From Apostichopus japonicus (lineage: Eukaryota; Echinodermata; Holothuroidea; Aspidochirotida; Stichopodidae), in assembly GCF_037975245.1 (NCBI RefSeq), contig NC_092563.1, forward strand, positions 27,799,960 through 27,863,959: DNA of 64,000 nucleotides, read 5' to 3'. A program made the position numbers and the translations under genes. Of this stretch, positions 1 through 9,861 are shown in pieces. Position 1 is the stretch's first letter; every line of letters starts with the position of its first letter. The notes beneath the pieces were generated by a model. The model was not told the DNA's origin. It worked only from the letters and a program-made list of their open reading frames with translations, and did not search any database.

Positions 1-690
1 TTTGTCTGGTGACCTTAGAGCAGTGTCAATTGTCCGTTCTTGAGCAGTCATGAAGTGGAGAAATAGCTGAGCTGGACAGAAAGGTATTAAACAGCAGCTA
101 GCACAATATTGGTTGTTTTTTTCTATTCTTGTTTTGATATAGCAACAGCTGCTGAACGACTTGCCTGGGAAATCCTACTGGCAAATATTGTACTAGCAAT
201 TAAGAAAGAAAAAATTGGAATGTGTGTAAATTTACTAATTAATATCAAATTGAAAAGCTGGAAATCTGGAGAACAAAGGCAATGGGTTTTTCAGTAATTT
301 AATTTAAAAGCAAATTTCATAACTGAGTTCAGTTAAACTGAGAACAATCCTGAAAAATATTATTTTCACATTTTGTGAGAATTTTGATCAATTTTATAGA
401 GAGTGTAATGGCAGTTGACATCAAATTGTTGGCCAGTTGTAGAGTAGTGTGAAATTTCATTAATTATTTGTCTTCATTTTTGTTAAATATTTGTTTTATC
501 TGAACAAATTAAGGGATACTGTACCTAAGGAATTTTCAAACGCTTGCAAACAGGAAAAAAAAAAAGGGCAAAATAATTATTTGTTTTGTCTTCCAGACTG
601 ATAGACTTTGATAACATTGAATATTAGTAACTTGTCATCTTTAAAGATGAAACAGAGTTCCCATCTTTTTAATCAAGATATTAATTTTTC
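1..690. other. AT-rich stretch, no gene recognised
   Basis: No protein family is recognisable. A fair 3' splice-like signal (T-rich tract then AG at 141-142) is followed by an open + frame to about 297 reading AAERLAWEILLANI and onward, but the only nearby donor-like sites (GTGTAAAT around 222-226) are weak. A second T-rich tract with CCAG near 596 is followed within 30 bases by stops in all frames. I treat both as chance matches. Confidence 0.5.
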
Positions 691-702
691 TTGAAAATCT
701 TA

Positions 703-750
703 CTTGTTACTGGGACTTGTTACTGGGACTTGTTACTGGGACTGGGACTG
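703..750. repeat. 13-bp tandem repeat (3 units)
   Basis: The unit CTTGTTACTGGGA occurs three times in perfect register at 703-741, then a partial CTGGGACTG. A G-rich tract follows at 784-799, with a run of 10 G at its end. The short minus-strand open frames that cross this tract are low-complexity artefacts. Confidence 0.9.
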
Positions 751-1049
751 TCACCTGATCTGGGGAGTGACCTGGATGGAAGTGGGGGTGGGGGGGGGGA
801 CTTGTGGTGAGAAGGAGAGAGATGCCATGTGTTGTAAGCTCCATCTTATACAACTTTATTTGCTCTCTTGATAAAAGAAAGCTCAAGATTGTTCTTGAAC
901 CTGTATGTAATTCTTGCTTGCTGCCCCCTCTGATATATAACTTTAAATTCACTTACATATGGTAGAGTTTTAAGGTGGTGCGTGGACATTGCATTAACTG
1001 AGCCACAGATTGGGATAATAAATATATAAAGGATATGAAATGTGTGAAC

Positions 1050-2790
1050 AAGAGATTGGAATTCCAAATCACTGATAAAATGAAAACTTTTGTTCACTGG
1101 AAGCTCTTTTATATCAAGAGAGGAAATCCTCTATCACAAATATACATACCTTGGTATGTCTGACAGAACAGGGTATGTTTGATATGCAGCATAACACTAA
1201 CATCAAACATCCAGAATTGAATTTTGGTCAGATCTGGTAGGCATTAATGTGTGGATTTAAAAAAAAAAAATTTTACACCTGCCCTCATGTTTACTAATTT
1301 CTCAGAACATATAAAACTGTTTGCTTGAAGAAATCAATTCACCAACAGAAGATAGATGAAAAAATATTTATATATACCTGAGCTATCGAAAAGTGATATT
1401 TATCGAGCAGTTGCTATTTCTGCCAGAAATTGAAAATACTGAGTCATGAATGTTTCATGTACTTTTCGTTGCCACAACCTAGAAAATCTGTATGCCTTCA
1501 ATGTACTAATGTTCCAGTTTCCCTACTCAGTGTCCTCTTGAAAGCACTATCACACAAAAGACGAGGAATCAAATGTTAATCGACCACAAAACACAATTCT
1601 TTTGGTTTTGAAGGCCATACTTGGAAGAAAATAACGACTGCTCTATCACTTGATTGGTAGAAATACTCCTTGTAATGTTGCGATGATTATGACCTTGATA
1701 TTGACCTTGAGTAAACATTTCCCAGACAATAATCATAGATTTGCTCAAACTTCTTGACTTGTTTAAGGGCACTTTGTAACCTGTTGTTACTCTACTTAAT
1801 ATCTTTACAGTGGTGCAGGCTTAATTGCCTACGCAAAATGAAAGCTATTTTTGCAGCCATTTTATAACTCTCGTTGAAAATCAAAGTGCAAACCGTGATG
1901 TAGTAAGGACGATTTGTCTTTAAATACCACTGCCAAAAAACCAAAAAAACACATGGAAAAATAACACAAGGCTGGACAAAAAAGTAGTCACTATTTTCTT
2001 AATAACTGCCAATCGGCATAAAATTCTTAACTTGTTTTATGAACTACTTTCATATATTTAAGGAGAGGTTTGGCGGATGGAAATAAATGGCATTGAACAG
2101 AAACTTGGCAATAAAAGAGCGAAACCACCAACGTTTCAGGGGGATATAACATATTTTGTACTATTTTAATACATTTACTGAATTACAAAAACAAACAAAA
2201 AATGTGAAGAATAGGAAGAGCAGATCACTGGAAATTTCCTGAACAAACTAGAATTCAAGGTTTGTAAATAACTTAACTTAAATATCGTTTTTCTCTAAAA
2301 TGTTACATTTTTGGTTTCTTCAGCTTGCTCTTCGGGTAGTCCATTTCACCTTTGTAAAGTCAGTTTGTAGTATTTGAGGAGGAAAGAAAGTTACTCTTCT
2401 TTGGGAAATAAATACAATGGAATGTTTAAGGATATTAAACTGCAGAATTTTCTATTTTTTTACAATTATCCATCAAATCCCATCAATTTCTTAAAATATG
2501 AAACTTCAGTTTTGTTGGATGTGAAATTGTTCATGTAAATTTTTGATATGATTTTTTTCTGGGGGGGGGGGATGAAGGGGGGATTGTATTGAATAATAGT
2601 GCAGGTATCTTGTAAGGTTCCTAATCTTACCCATACTAGTAGTGGAATGTGGCACCACCAGATTGTGCCAAATTCGACCAAACATACAACTTGAGTGATT
2701 GCCGAAACAACACTGTTTTGATATGATGACCAATTGGAGCCATGGTTTGCATCTTATTATAGACCATGGCTATGGGGATTATGGCTGTAC
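1050..2790. other. No gene seen; single-copy-looking AT-rich DNA
   Basis: Stops are frequent in all frames and no domain is recognisable. It contains ordinary poly-A and poly-T runs and an 11-base G run at 2561-2571. A T-rich acceptor-like sequence ending in CAG near 2322 has only a ten-codon open stretch before a weak donor, so I do not call an exon. Confidence 0.5.
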
Positions 2791-2792
2791 CA

Positions 2793-2844
2793 GTTGGGTG
2801 TAATTGTTGGGTGCAGGTGTTGGGTTCACCTGTTGGGTGCAGGC
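2793..2844. repeat. 13-bp tandem repeat (4 units)
   Basis: Four consecutive 13-base units begin GTTGGGTG or GTTGGGTT (2793, 2806, 2819, 2832) and diverge only in their last five or six bases. It is a small minisatellite with no evident function. Confidence 0.85.
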
Positions 2845-2849
2845 TTGAC

Positions 2850-4010
2850 AAGAAGGGGGGGTAGGGTTCTGGAATAAGTTTTCTATGCTACAGGTCAATT
2901 AAGGAGTCTGAAGGAATAAGGGCAGGGGTGTCAGTAAAACATGGGATTAAGAATAGTGTATTGTCATTGTACTTGTCCCCTAGGCCTGACCTGGCTCTGT
3001 ATCTCCTGTGCATACACCACTCCCCATCAGATTCACTCAATTAAATATTTAATTGTAAAACAAATTATTTTCTTTTGTACTTTAGAACATTAAATTAGGT
3101 GTGCCCTGATCTAGCTGTGCCAAGTAGGTTGAACCTATGGTTACAAATGTATCCATAATTTCTATTAAATTCATCTATTCTGGACTATTGCCCTCTTGAA
3201 TTCTGTAGGTATAGTTGTTTAGGAATTTCTGTCTCAGATTTAGATTTAAGTGATTCTTGAACATCTAAACCAACTTTGAGTTGAGCACTGTCTTCAACCT
3301 CCCCGCTAGTGTATTACTTGCTTTGGAATTGGCACCCAGGATATATATCTTCCAAATCAACCATTAATCAATTCTCCCATATTTGCAACCTAATGATGAT
3401 AGTTTGTTCCAAAAATGCTTCATTTCACTGAGAAAATGACAATCTTTACATAGTGCCCCCCCCCCATTTTTTTTCAAATTCTGAAGTTGGCTAATGTATG
3501 TTTATGCCCAGTGTCTAAAGCAACTGACTAGTCAAGTTAGTATGGAAGGATCTCATCTTAAAAATAAGCATTGATGTAAATAGTTCAAAGTGCTTAAGTT
3601 CATTTCTATCAATCCAATTAACATAGCTACAAACAACAATCAATATATGATATAATTAATAATAATTGCAGCAAAATGAACCCCCAGTAATAATACTGTG
3701 AATCATAATGGATATGGATTGTACATGGCCAGCATACATAATCACAAAACGTTTAAATGCTATCCTTGGATCGGCAAAGGGTTTCTGTTTTCCACCATTT
3801 AAATCTACAAAATTTGAAGAAGGAATAGAAACAATAAACCTTCCCCATATGCACTGTGTCCAATGGATTTTGTAGTCTGGATGACAAACAAACATGTCAA
3901 TTGAAATACAGGTTAGTTTGGAGACCTAATGAGTAACCGGCTTCCAAAAAATACATAAAACAATATTACGGCCGTATTTACGGTACCCATCAGTTGAGTT
4001 AATAAAGGCA
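2850..4010. other. No gene seen
   Basis: The longest open frame (minus strand, 3656-3895, 79 codons) has no recognisable motif and no splice context. A poly-C run followed by poly-T lies near 3462-3474. The remainder looks like unique AT-rich DNA. Confidence 0.5.
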
Positions 4011-4011
4011 T

Positions 4012-4062
4012 GGTTAATTATCCATGCAAACGCAGGTTATTTCATATGTAAATATTTACAGC
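4012..4062. promoter_or_regulatory. Clustered homeodomain, POU and forkhead-like sites
   Basis: Within about 50 bases there is a TTAATTA homeodomain core (from about 4014), an ATGCAAA POU-like word (from about 4024) and a perfect 14-base palindrome TGTAAATATTTACA at 4047-4060, which contains two opposed forkhead-type TATTTAC words. Such clustering in a non-repetitive segment is typical of developmental enhancers, but single motifs are cheap in AT-rich DNA. The enhancer role is inference; the motifs are directly visible. Confidence 0.35.
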
Positions 4063-4309
4063 TGAATCGTTTCATTGTACATTAAAATGTGAACTTCCAA
4101 ATAAACAGACTAAGTAATTTTCTTTATTTCATAATATATATACACATATTTATGTGTAAAGGAATAAAGAAAGCACATCTTGTGTGAACGATAAAAATAT
4201 AATATACTGGTCAGTGTTTGTTGTTTATGTTAGTGTGTCTATATATTATACATACTGTCATCTTGGGTAGATTTATGTTGATGTTACAATGTGTCCAAGC
4301 ACACAAACT

Positions 4310-4520
4310 GCTCTAGTCTCTATATATACGTTAGCTTCCGGATGGAATTATCCTTTCGCCCAGTTTTAGATGTTGTTTAATTAATGGTGACCTTCACCAT
4401 CTCCAACGAACAACATCAATTGATCATCAACGAGAAGAACGCAATCGCAGAGCCTTTTTGCGAAAGACGACTACGTCGGGAGGACGTCACATGGCCGTGA
4501 CACGGTAAATTTTCAATACT
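4310..4520. promoter_or_regulatory. Complex segment with ETS-, nuclear-receptor- and CRE-like words
   Basis: This stretch is richer in CpG than its surroundings. It carries CTTCCGGAT (ETS-like), GGTGACCTTCACC (containing an AGGTCA-type half site on the minus strand), CTACGTCGG and GGACGTCAC (CRE-like half sites). It is not repetitive and encodes nothing recognisable. A regulatory role is inferred only from motif density. Confidence 0.25.
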
Positions 4521-5870
4521 CGCCATTGATTTGCGGAGAAAATCTCTTGGCTTAGCCACTCTGCCGAGGAGAAGTGTTTCTTGAGTATGTAAATGAAGAA
4601 TGCAATCCAGTATTCCTCTTCAAATGTCACTTCTTTCATTTCTCTGTTCATTAACCAAAAACTCAAGCGCTTAAGGATGCAGCTAAGCATAGAAATGTGA
4701 TTGTATACATTGCATCGGAGCATTTTATAAAGATAAAATAAAAGAAACGAGGGGAGGCAGGAGGCCCCTTTTAGTAGTATCGGATTTTAGCCCGTTGACT
4801 GCAAAACTATTTTCTACTCATTTTATTACATTTGGCGGTGAGGTTCGGAAAGGGTTTCTCTTGGTGAGAGGCTAATGACTTCACACTTGGTCGTTGAGCT
4901 CTATGGACTTAACATTCGTTGCTGCATTTCAAAATTTAATAAAACAAACTGACTGTCCAGGGTAGCGAATGGTATCGTCTTTCTCCAGTCTAATTATCAA
5001 CGTGTATAACTGCTTTACTCCACGGCACAAATACATCCTCTCGGTTGGGATATCACGTGGTGGGTGAAGAAAAAAAAAAATCGGTTCTGGCTTGTTTCCA
5101 TCACAAGGGCGAGGCCTCTCACGAAAGCAAAAAGGAAAGAAGTGTTTAAGCATGCTTTGAAAAAGAAGAAAAGTCTTATTGCAAGACTTATATGAAAAGT
5201 AATAAAAAGTAACCAATCAACAGGCGTGGATATTGTTGCCATCAGCGATTACCCATTGAGGCCCATGTATGCACAGGAGGAGGCTGGAGACATTGCTTGA
5301 ACTTGGCCCATAATTCATGCATATTGAAGTTATGAATATTTTAGACCCACGTCGCTACTCTTTGGAGTTGTTTAACTTCAGGGAAGACAGAGAAAGAAAT
5401 GATGGTCAATTTTGGCACTTTATATTTTATTTTATTTTGCTTCCTCTGCGCAAGTAATTCCGTTGGTTGTATCACTTTCGGTCTGGCCAGAGACTTTTGT
5501 AATGTAAACCAGTTTTGTAATGTAAAACAGTGTGATTGATCACAGGTAGAAAATTGGTTGTTATCAAATTTTAATTTCTTCAAACTGTATTCTAAACTTT
5601 CGCATCTGTGGAATTTCACGGTTATTGTTTGCCCGATAGTCATTCAATTCCAAGGGAAAGGAAAACTTTTCTCCAGGACTTTGGGTGATGAAATTGACTT
5701 AACAATTTGTTTTTGGAGGGTCAATAAGTCGAACCCTGTATTTCAAAGTGGTGGCTCAGAATAACCGTCCTTCTAATAGGCCACATCAGCCTGTTTATTG
5801 GTGTAGAGATGACTTGGCATCATTCTTGGAATTTTGTAGCAATGAAAAATTGAGGAAGATTAGGCATTAC
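4521..5870. other. No gene seen
   Basis: Minus-strand open frames of 60-100 codons occur (for example 4487-4723 and 5341-5643) but have no domain, signal or splice context. AGGGAAGACAGAG-type purine words and poly-A runs are common. Part of it (about 4840-5340) has moderately complex, CpG-containing sequence that may be constrained, but I cannot show this. Confidence 0.45.
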
Positions 5871-5872
5871 TT

Positions 5873-6046
5873 AGAGGAGGCGGATGAATGGGAAGGGGTG
5901 TGTAAGAGGGGGATGAATAGGAAGTGGATGTGCATGGGAGGGGGAGGAATGCGAATGCGAAAGGGTGTGTGTGTGGAAAGGGGATGAATGGGAAGGGATG
6001 TATGTGTATGGGAGGGGAGGGGATGAATTGGAAGGGGGGTGGGGGA
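5873..6046. repeat. G/A-rich low-complexity tract
   Basis: A purine-rich + strand built from degenerate copies of GGATGAATGGGAAGGGG and GTGTGTGTATGGGAGGGG. Open frames on either strand here are compositional. It abuts the dispersed element that starts at about 6047. Confidence 0.85.
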
Positions 6047-6150
6047 TAATAATAATAATAAATGAGACTTATATAGCGCCAAATCAGTAGACAAAAGTCA
6101 CTGCTAAAGGCCCTTTACAAAGAAAGCAGATTAATCGATGAATGGTAATG
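6047..6150 (+). mobile_element. Dispersed repeat with (AAT)n head and TATATAGCGCC core
   Basis: An (ATA)n microsatellite at 6047-6061 leads into GAGACTTATATAGCGCC, then CACTGCTAAAGGCCCTTTACA some 40 bases later. The two GC blocks (GCGCC and GGCCC) form an imperfect inverted pair. From memory, AAT-microsatellite-linked sequences with TATATAGCGC and GGCGCTTTACA blocks are common dispersed repeats in marine invertebrate genomes. I cannot name the family with certainty. A possible worn relative (AATAATAAT followed by GTCTCATATAGG) lies at 26458-26485. Confidence 0.5.
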
Positions 6151-6651
6151 ATGTGTATGTTTGGAAGCTGGGATGATGGAGGAAATTGTCTTGCACTAGT
6201 TGTACTGGCTTTTGTTTTCCCTATTAAAACATGTTAGTGATGCCCTTTCCATCTCTTCCCTATATCCTTCCCCACCCCCATTCCACCTTTGATACATGAA
6301 TCCTAATAAAATGCAAACTGTTATGCAATATGGTCACATAGATAAATATTTACACATATTCTGTATAAAGAACCTTAAGTGTTTCAATATTTTGACCAAA
6401 CAAAAAAAGCAATACCCTTGAAATTTACTCTGCAAAATTCAATTAGTTAGTCATGATGTGGTCAAAATTTGGTAACTGTAGTTGCCTGTAAGGCTGCCAT
6501 TCCCAGTGTATGCTGTGGGCTAAAAATAGAGGGTGCTATTTCTCTATAAGAAAGACATGATTGCAGATATCCTCAGTTGCCGATCAGCAGAGGGCTTAAG
6601 GTGACTGAAAGCATGTTAACAGCTAATTAAAACTGACTCTTGTTGCTACAG
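6151..6651. other. No gene seen
   Basis: Unique-looking AT-rich sequence, with no open frame over 60 codons and no recognisable motif. It ends at the acceptor-like CTCTTGTTGCTACAG (about 6637-6651), which precedes the exon-like segment. Confidence 0.5.
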
Positions 6652-6728
6652 CTTAGTATATTATTTGATTGGTTTGTTTACACCCATACTGTTTGCATGG
6701 TCTGTACAAATGTGGGTTTGTCAGTACT
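6652..6728 (+). other. Exon-like segment (77 bp), hydrophobic
   Basis: A pyrimidine-containing acceptor ends in CAG at 6651, and a donor GTAAGG begins at 6729. The first frame is open for 25 codons plus two bases and reads LSILFDWFVYTHTVCMVC, a hydrophobic, membrane-like peptide. It is not recognised. Its ending phase (two bases over) is compatible with the exon-like segment at 16243, which starts with one base before its open frame; phase agreement alone has a one in three chance. It may be a chance combination of splice-like words. Confidence 0.15.
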
Positions 6729-7195
6729 GTAAGGAGTTCTTCACTTAATATGGTCTCTCCATACGAGTAGCGGAGATATTGTACAAAATTGATATTTTAT
6801 GATATGATTCATATGATAGGAAAGTCTCTTAGACATTGTGTAGGAGTGCATTACTTTGGTCACTTGGTATTAGAAACAACATTGCTGTCATAATATACAT
6901 TATCAGTATGAATGTGACAGGGAAGAAACATTCAAAAGAAATAAGTACTTGTCACATACAGAGTAGTACATTATAGCTGGTGTGAACATTGTGTGTTTGA
7001 ATTAGTTGGGTTTAATCACCATGAAGCCTTTAATTTATGCAGCAATTTAAACGGCTTGAGATTACTAAATTACAGCGGTCAAAAAAAAAAATTAAATATT
7101 GATCTAATTGGAAATTGAAATTTATTGTATCAAGCATTAAAAAAAATGTATGTAGGTCAGTTTGTAGCAGAATGAATACATAGAAAGAACAAACC
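6729..7195. other. No gene seen
   Basis: AT-rich, with short poly-A runs at 7081-7091 and 7139-7146. Nothing recognised. Confidence 0.5.
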
Positions 7196-7335
7196 AGGCA
7201 CCTAGGGATGGAAGGGAGGGATGGAAGGGAGGGAGGGAGGGATGAGAGATGGAAAGTAGGGATGAGAGATGGCAGGCAGGGATGAGAGATGGAAGGTAGG
7301 GATGGATGGGAGGCATGAAGGATGGAAGGCAGGTT
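7196..7335. repeat. Purine-rich minisatellite, 20-bp unit
   Basis: The + strand is almost all G and A. The clearest part has units beginning GGGATGAGAGATGG at 20-base spacing (about 7239-7300), flanked by GGAGGGAGG and GGATGGAAGG variants. The Ser/Pro/His-rich minus-strand open frame across it (7030-7380) is a compositional artefact. Confidence 0.85.
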
Positions 7336-8404
7336 ATATATTACTTTAACATGAATCTGTAGCTGGTGTAATGGTAACAAAGCTATGGGTACATGTAAAT
7401 GGAATGAAATAATCTTGCATTTTCCATGGAAACTTAGGTAGAAGCAAAAATAAAAACCACCCTTACCTCTTAGCTTCCCTCCCCTTCATCCAAACCCTCC
7501 ACTCCAGTCACGTGCCACAATTAAATGAGAAAAGTACACACTGTTAGAATTATGTTCAGATAAGTCAGAGAAATTAACATAAATTAAGATTTACAGTAGA
7601 AGTTTTGATAGTAAAGTTTCATTGTGTGTTGCTTATTATATAATTTATTATATCATATATAAGCATTTTCAAGCATTGCTGCTTAACCGGATTGAAAACT
7701 TGTGTTGTTTTTAGGCCTGTTCTATGCATTTTATTTTCATATACCCATTGTTTGTATTATCTTACAATACAGCAGTAATCAGAATGAATTGCTTAAAATG
7801 TGATAGACTATTACATCAAGAAACAAATTGACCATTTATTTTGTTTCCACAACATTTTCCCCCATTGAACCTACATTTTACATTAATTTAGGACAATGCA
7901 TTTATATTGATAAAAAACAGTTATAAAAATATGTATATATATACATTTAGTTGTGTATATATACGATAGCCTATCGTTGTGTAAATATTTGTTGAGTCAT
8001 GTCATTTCATCATCCTCCCACTCTCTGCAATGTTACATTCTCTGTGTTAACTGTAACGCATCCCTTTCAATTCATTTCTAATTTTTTCACCGAAAGCCCC
8101 TTAAGTATCGCTTAAAAGTCACATTTCTTCCATATCAAGGTTTCTTTTATTGATTTGTGGTGAAACTTGCCATGCTATTATATAGGGATATAAATTCATG
8201 TTGGTAGGAAGTTTCTACCCGCTGCCTTGCGGCAAGTATTAATTAGTCCACTAAGCCCAATGCAACCGTACGAGTCCCTGCGTCATACATACATGCACCA
8301 GGTGAACATGTCACTTGTGTACTTTATGCATTATTTTCTTGGCCGTCATTAACATAAATGAAATTGTCCCAGGGCAGTCCCTGATGCAACTTCACTTCTT
8401 TCTT
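7336..8404. other. No gene seen; 7960-8310 more complex
   Basis: The first half is plain AT-rich DNA. From about 7960 to 8310 the sequence is more complex, with words such as GTAAATATTTGTTGAGTCA, CTGCCTTGCGGCAAG (a short inverted repeat) and GTATTAATTAG. This part could be a conserved non-coding element, but that needs cross-species alignment. Confidence 0.4.
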
Positions 8405-8545
8405 TCCTTCCTAATTTTTTTTTTTTCCCCTGTCCTTCCTTTTTATCTTTTTTTTTTTTTTTTCCTCTCCTTCTTTTTCTTTTTTTGCATTCCTCTATTT
8501 CTTAATTTTCTGCTTTTTTCTTAACTTCTTTTTCTTTTTGCTCCA
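8405..8545. repeat. T-rich low-complexity tract
   Basis: Long T runs broken by CC and CTTCC on the + strand. The Phe-rich + open frame 8315-8524 is a by-product. Confidence 0.9.
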
Positions 8546-8819
8546 TCTAAGACGTTTTCTGGTCAAATGATTCTGAATTTAATGGCAGCCATGCATTTGA
8601 TGTGATTAGTACAGCCAAGCGGCAAATGTGATTATAACCCACACACGCACCTTTTTGGATAAGTTGCTCACTACATGTTATGTGTACTTTTAATGTTATT
8701 ATTCAATTTGCAGTACATTTCTTCTTTAGCTCAAGCTAATGGCAGACTGTTTTATAAAGCCCGATTCGGTAAAGAAAAAAAAAAGTTTCGGCATTTTTTA
8801 ATTACTTGGTATAGAGAAG

Positions 8820-9070
8820 AAACACAGTGCACATCCCCCATATAATTGAATGGCGTGGCATGCAGAGACCTCTGCTAGTGTACCTCGATGCCTGGTTGGA
8901 TAGCTGGCTGCCAGTGATTTGCCATTAATTAGTGTCCCCTTAATTTGATTGTTTGTTTCATCAGCAGCAACTCGAGGTTGGCAAACAACCGATCTTGCCG
9001 ATATTTATTAAAATTGCCAATCTGGCGAAATGCGTGAAGATTCCCGTAGATTTAATTGTGCTGCAGAGAA
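8820..9070. promoter_or_regulatory. Complex unique segment with homeodomain and FOX-like sites
   Basis: The sequence is of higher complexity than its flanks: CCATTAATTAGTG (homeodomain core), TTAATTTGATTGTTTG, GGTTGGCAAACAACC (forkhead or NF1-like) and GCCAATCTGGCG. There is no repeat structure and no protein I recognise. It resembles a conserved non-coding element; conservation is unproven. Confidence 0.3.
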
Positions 9071-9178
9071 ATAAGAAAAGCTCAAAACTATAAATATGAT
9101 GGGAAATGGGTTAACAGGTATTGAATTATCTCTGAAATGTTGAGTCGTGGGGACAGATTCATCAAGCGGCTTCACACC

Positions 9179-9229
9179 TTCTCTCTCTTGTTTTCTCTCC
9201 ATCTCTCGCTCTCTCTCTCTCTTCTCCAG
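9179..9229 (+). repeat. CT-rich tract ending in CCAG
   Basis: About 50 bases of nearly pure pyrimidine, mostly CTCTCT, end in TTCTCCAG at 9229. It would serve as a strong polypyrimidine-AG acceptor, with a 29-codon open frame after it (reading SLTYISLKVQNDLLMEV), but there is no good donor and no known protein. I regard it as a microsatellite. Confidence 0.6.
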
Positions 9230-9239
9230 GAGGAGTCTG

Positions 9240-9785
9240 ACCTATATATCTCTTAAAGTACAAAATGATTTGCTCATGGAAGTTTCATATATCTACATTG
9301 TCATGTGGATAAAGCAGTGAAATTTCTTGATTGACTTTACTCATGTTTGTTGGCTTAATAATTGATAAGGTAGGCTGATAAGGGAGAAAAAGGTGCAGCT
9401 CAGTTTGGATTTACTGATAGCCTAACATGCATTTAGTGCTTTAAAAATATAGCCTTTGCTATCAGAATTGAAATGTAAGCTAACTAATGTACAAATTTGT
9501 TAATTACTGGACAAAGTTCCATACTATACTCTATAATGAGGGCAAATAAATGAGGTATTCTTTGTTGAGTCAGAGGGTCTATGGGGTGCCATAATCCTAA
9601 CACAATGCAACTCATTTTAGCTTAATTTACACAATTATATCAAGCATAATTATGCAAGGTTCACTTAAGGTCATTATTTGTTAGTGGTGTGATCAGTGCT
9701 TTGGCTTGCGTATATGATAAACACTAACCTATCTGTGTGAAGAAGATATATCTTCAGAATTTTACCGTCAGAACTTGAAAGATCA
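9240..9785. other. No gene seen
   Basis: Plain AT-rich DNA with no notable open frame, repeat or motif cluster. Confidence 0.5.
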
Positions 9786-9791
9786 CTTTAA

Positions 9792-9861
9792 GTCATCAGT
9801 ATTGAAGTCATCAGTCATCAGTATTGAAAGTCATCAGTATTGAAAAATCATCAGTATTGAA
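9792..9861. repeat. AGTCATCAGTATTGAA short tandem repeat
   Basis: Four to five imperfect copies of a 15-17 base unit, AGTCATCAGTATTGAA, with small length differences between copies. Confidence 0.9.

Noticed and set aside
3656-3895. 79-codon minus-strand frame with a protein-like composition
   Set aside because: No domain, splice signals or neighbouring exon; length is within chance for this window size.
5867-6094. His/Pro-rich minus-strand frame
   Set aside because: Translation of a purine-rich low-complexity tract.
9179-9350. Exon after the CT-rich acceptor-like tract
   Set aside because: The pyrimidine tract is a CTCTCT microsatellite, and the following 29-codon frame lacks a donor and has no recognisable similarity.
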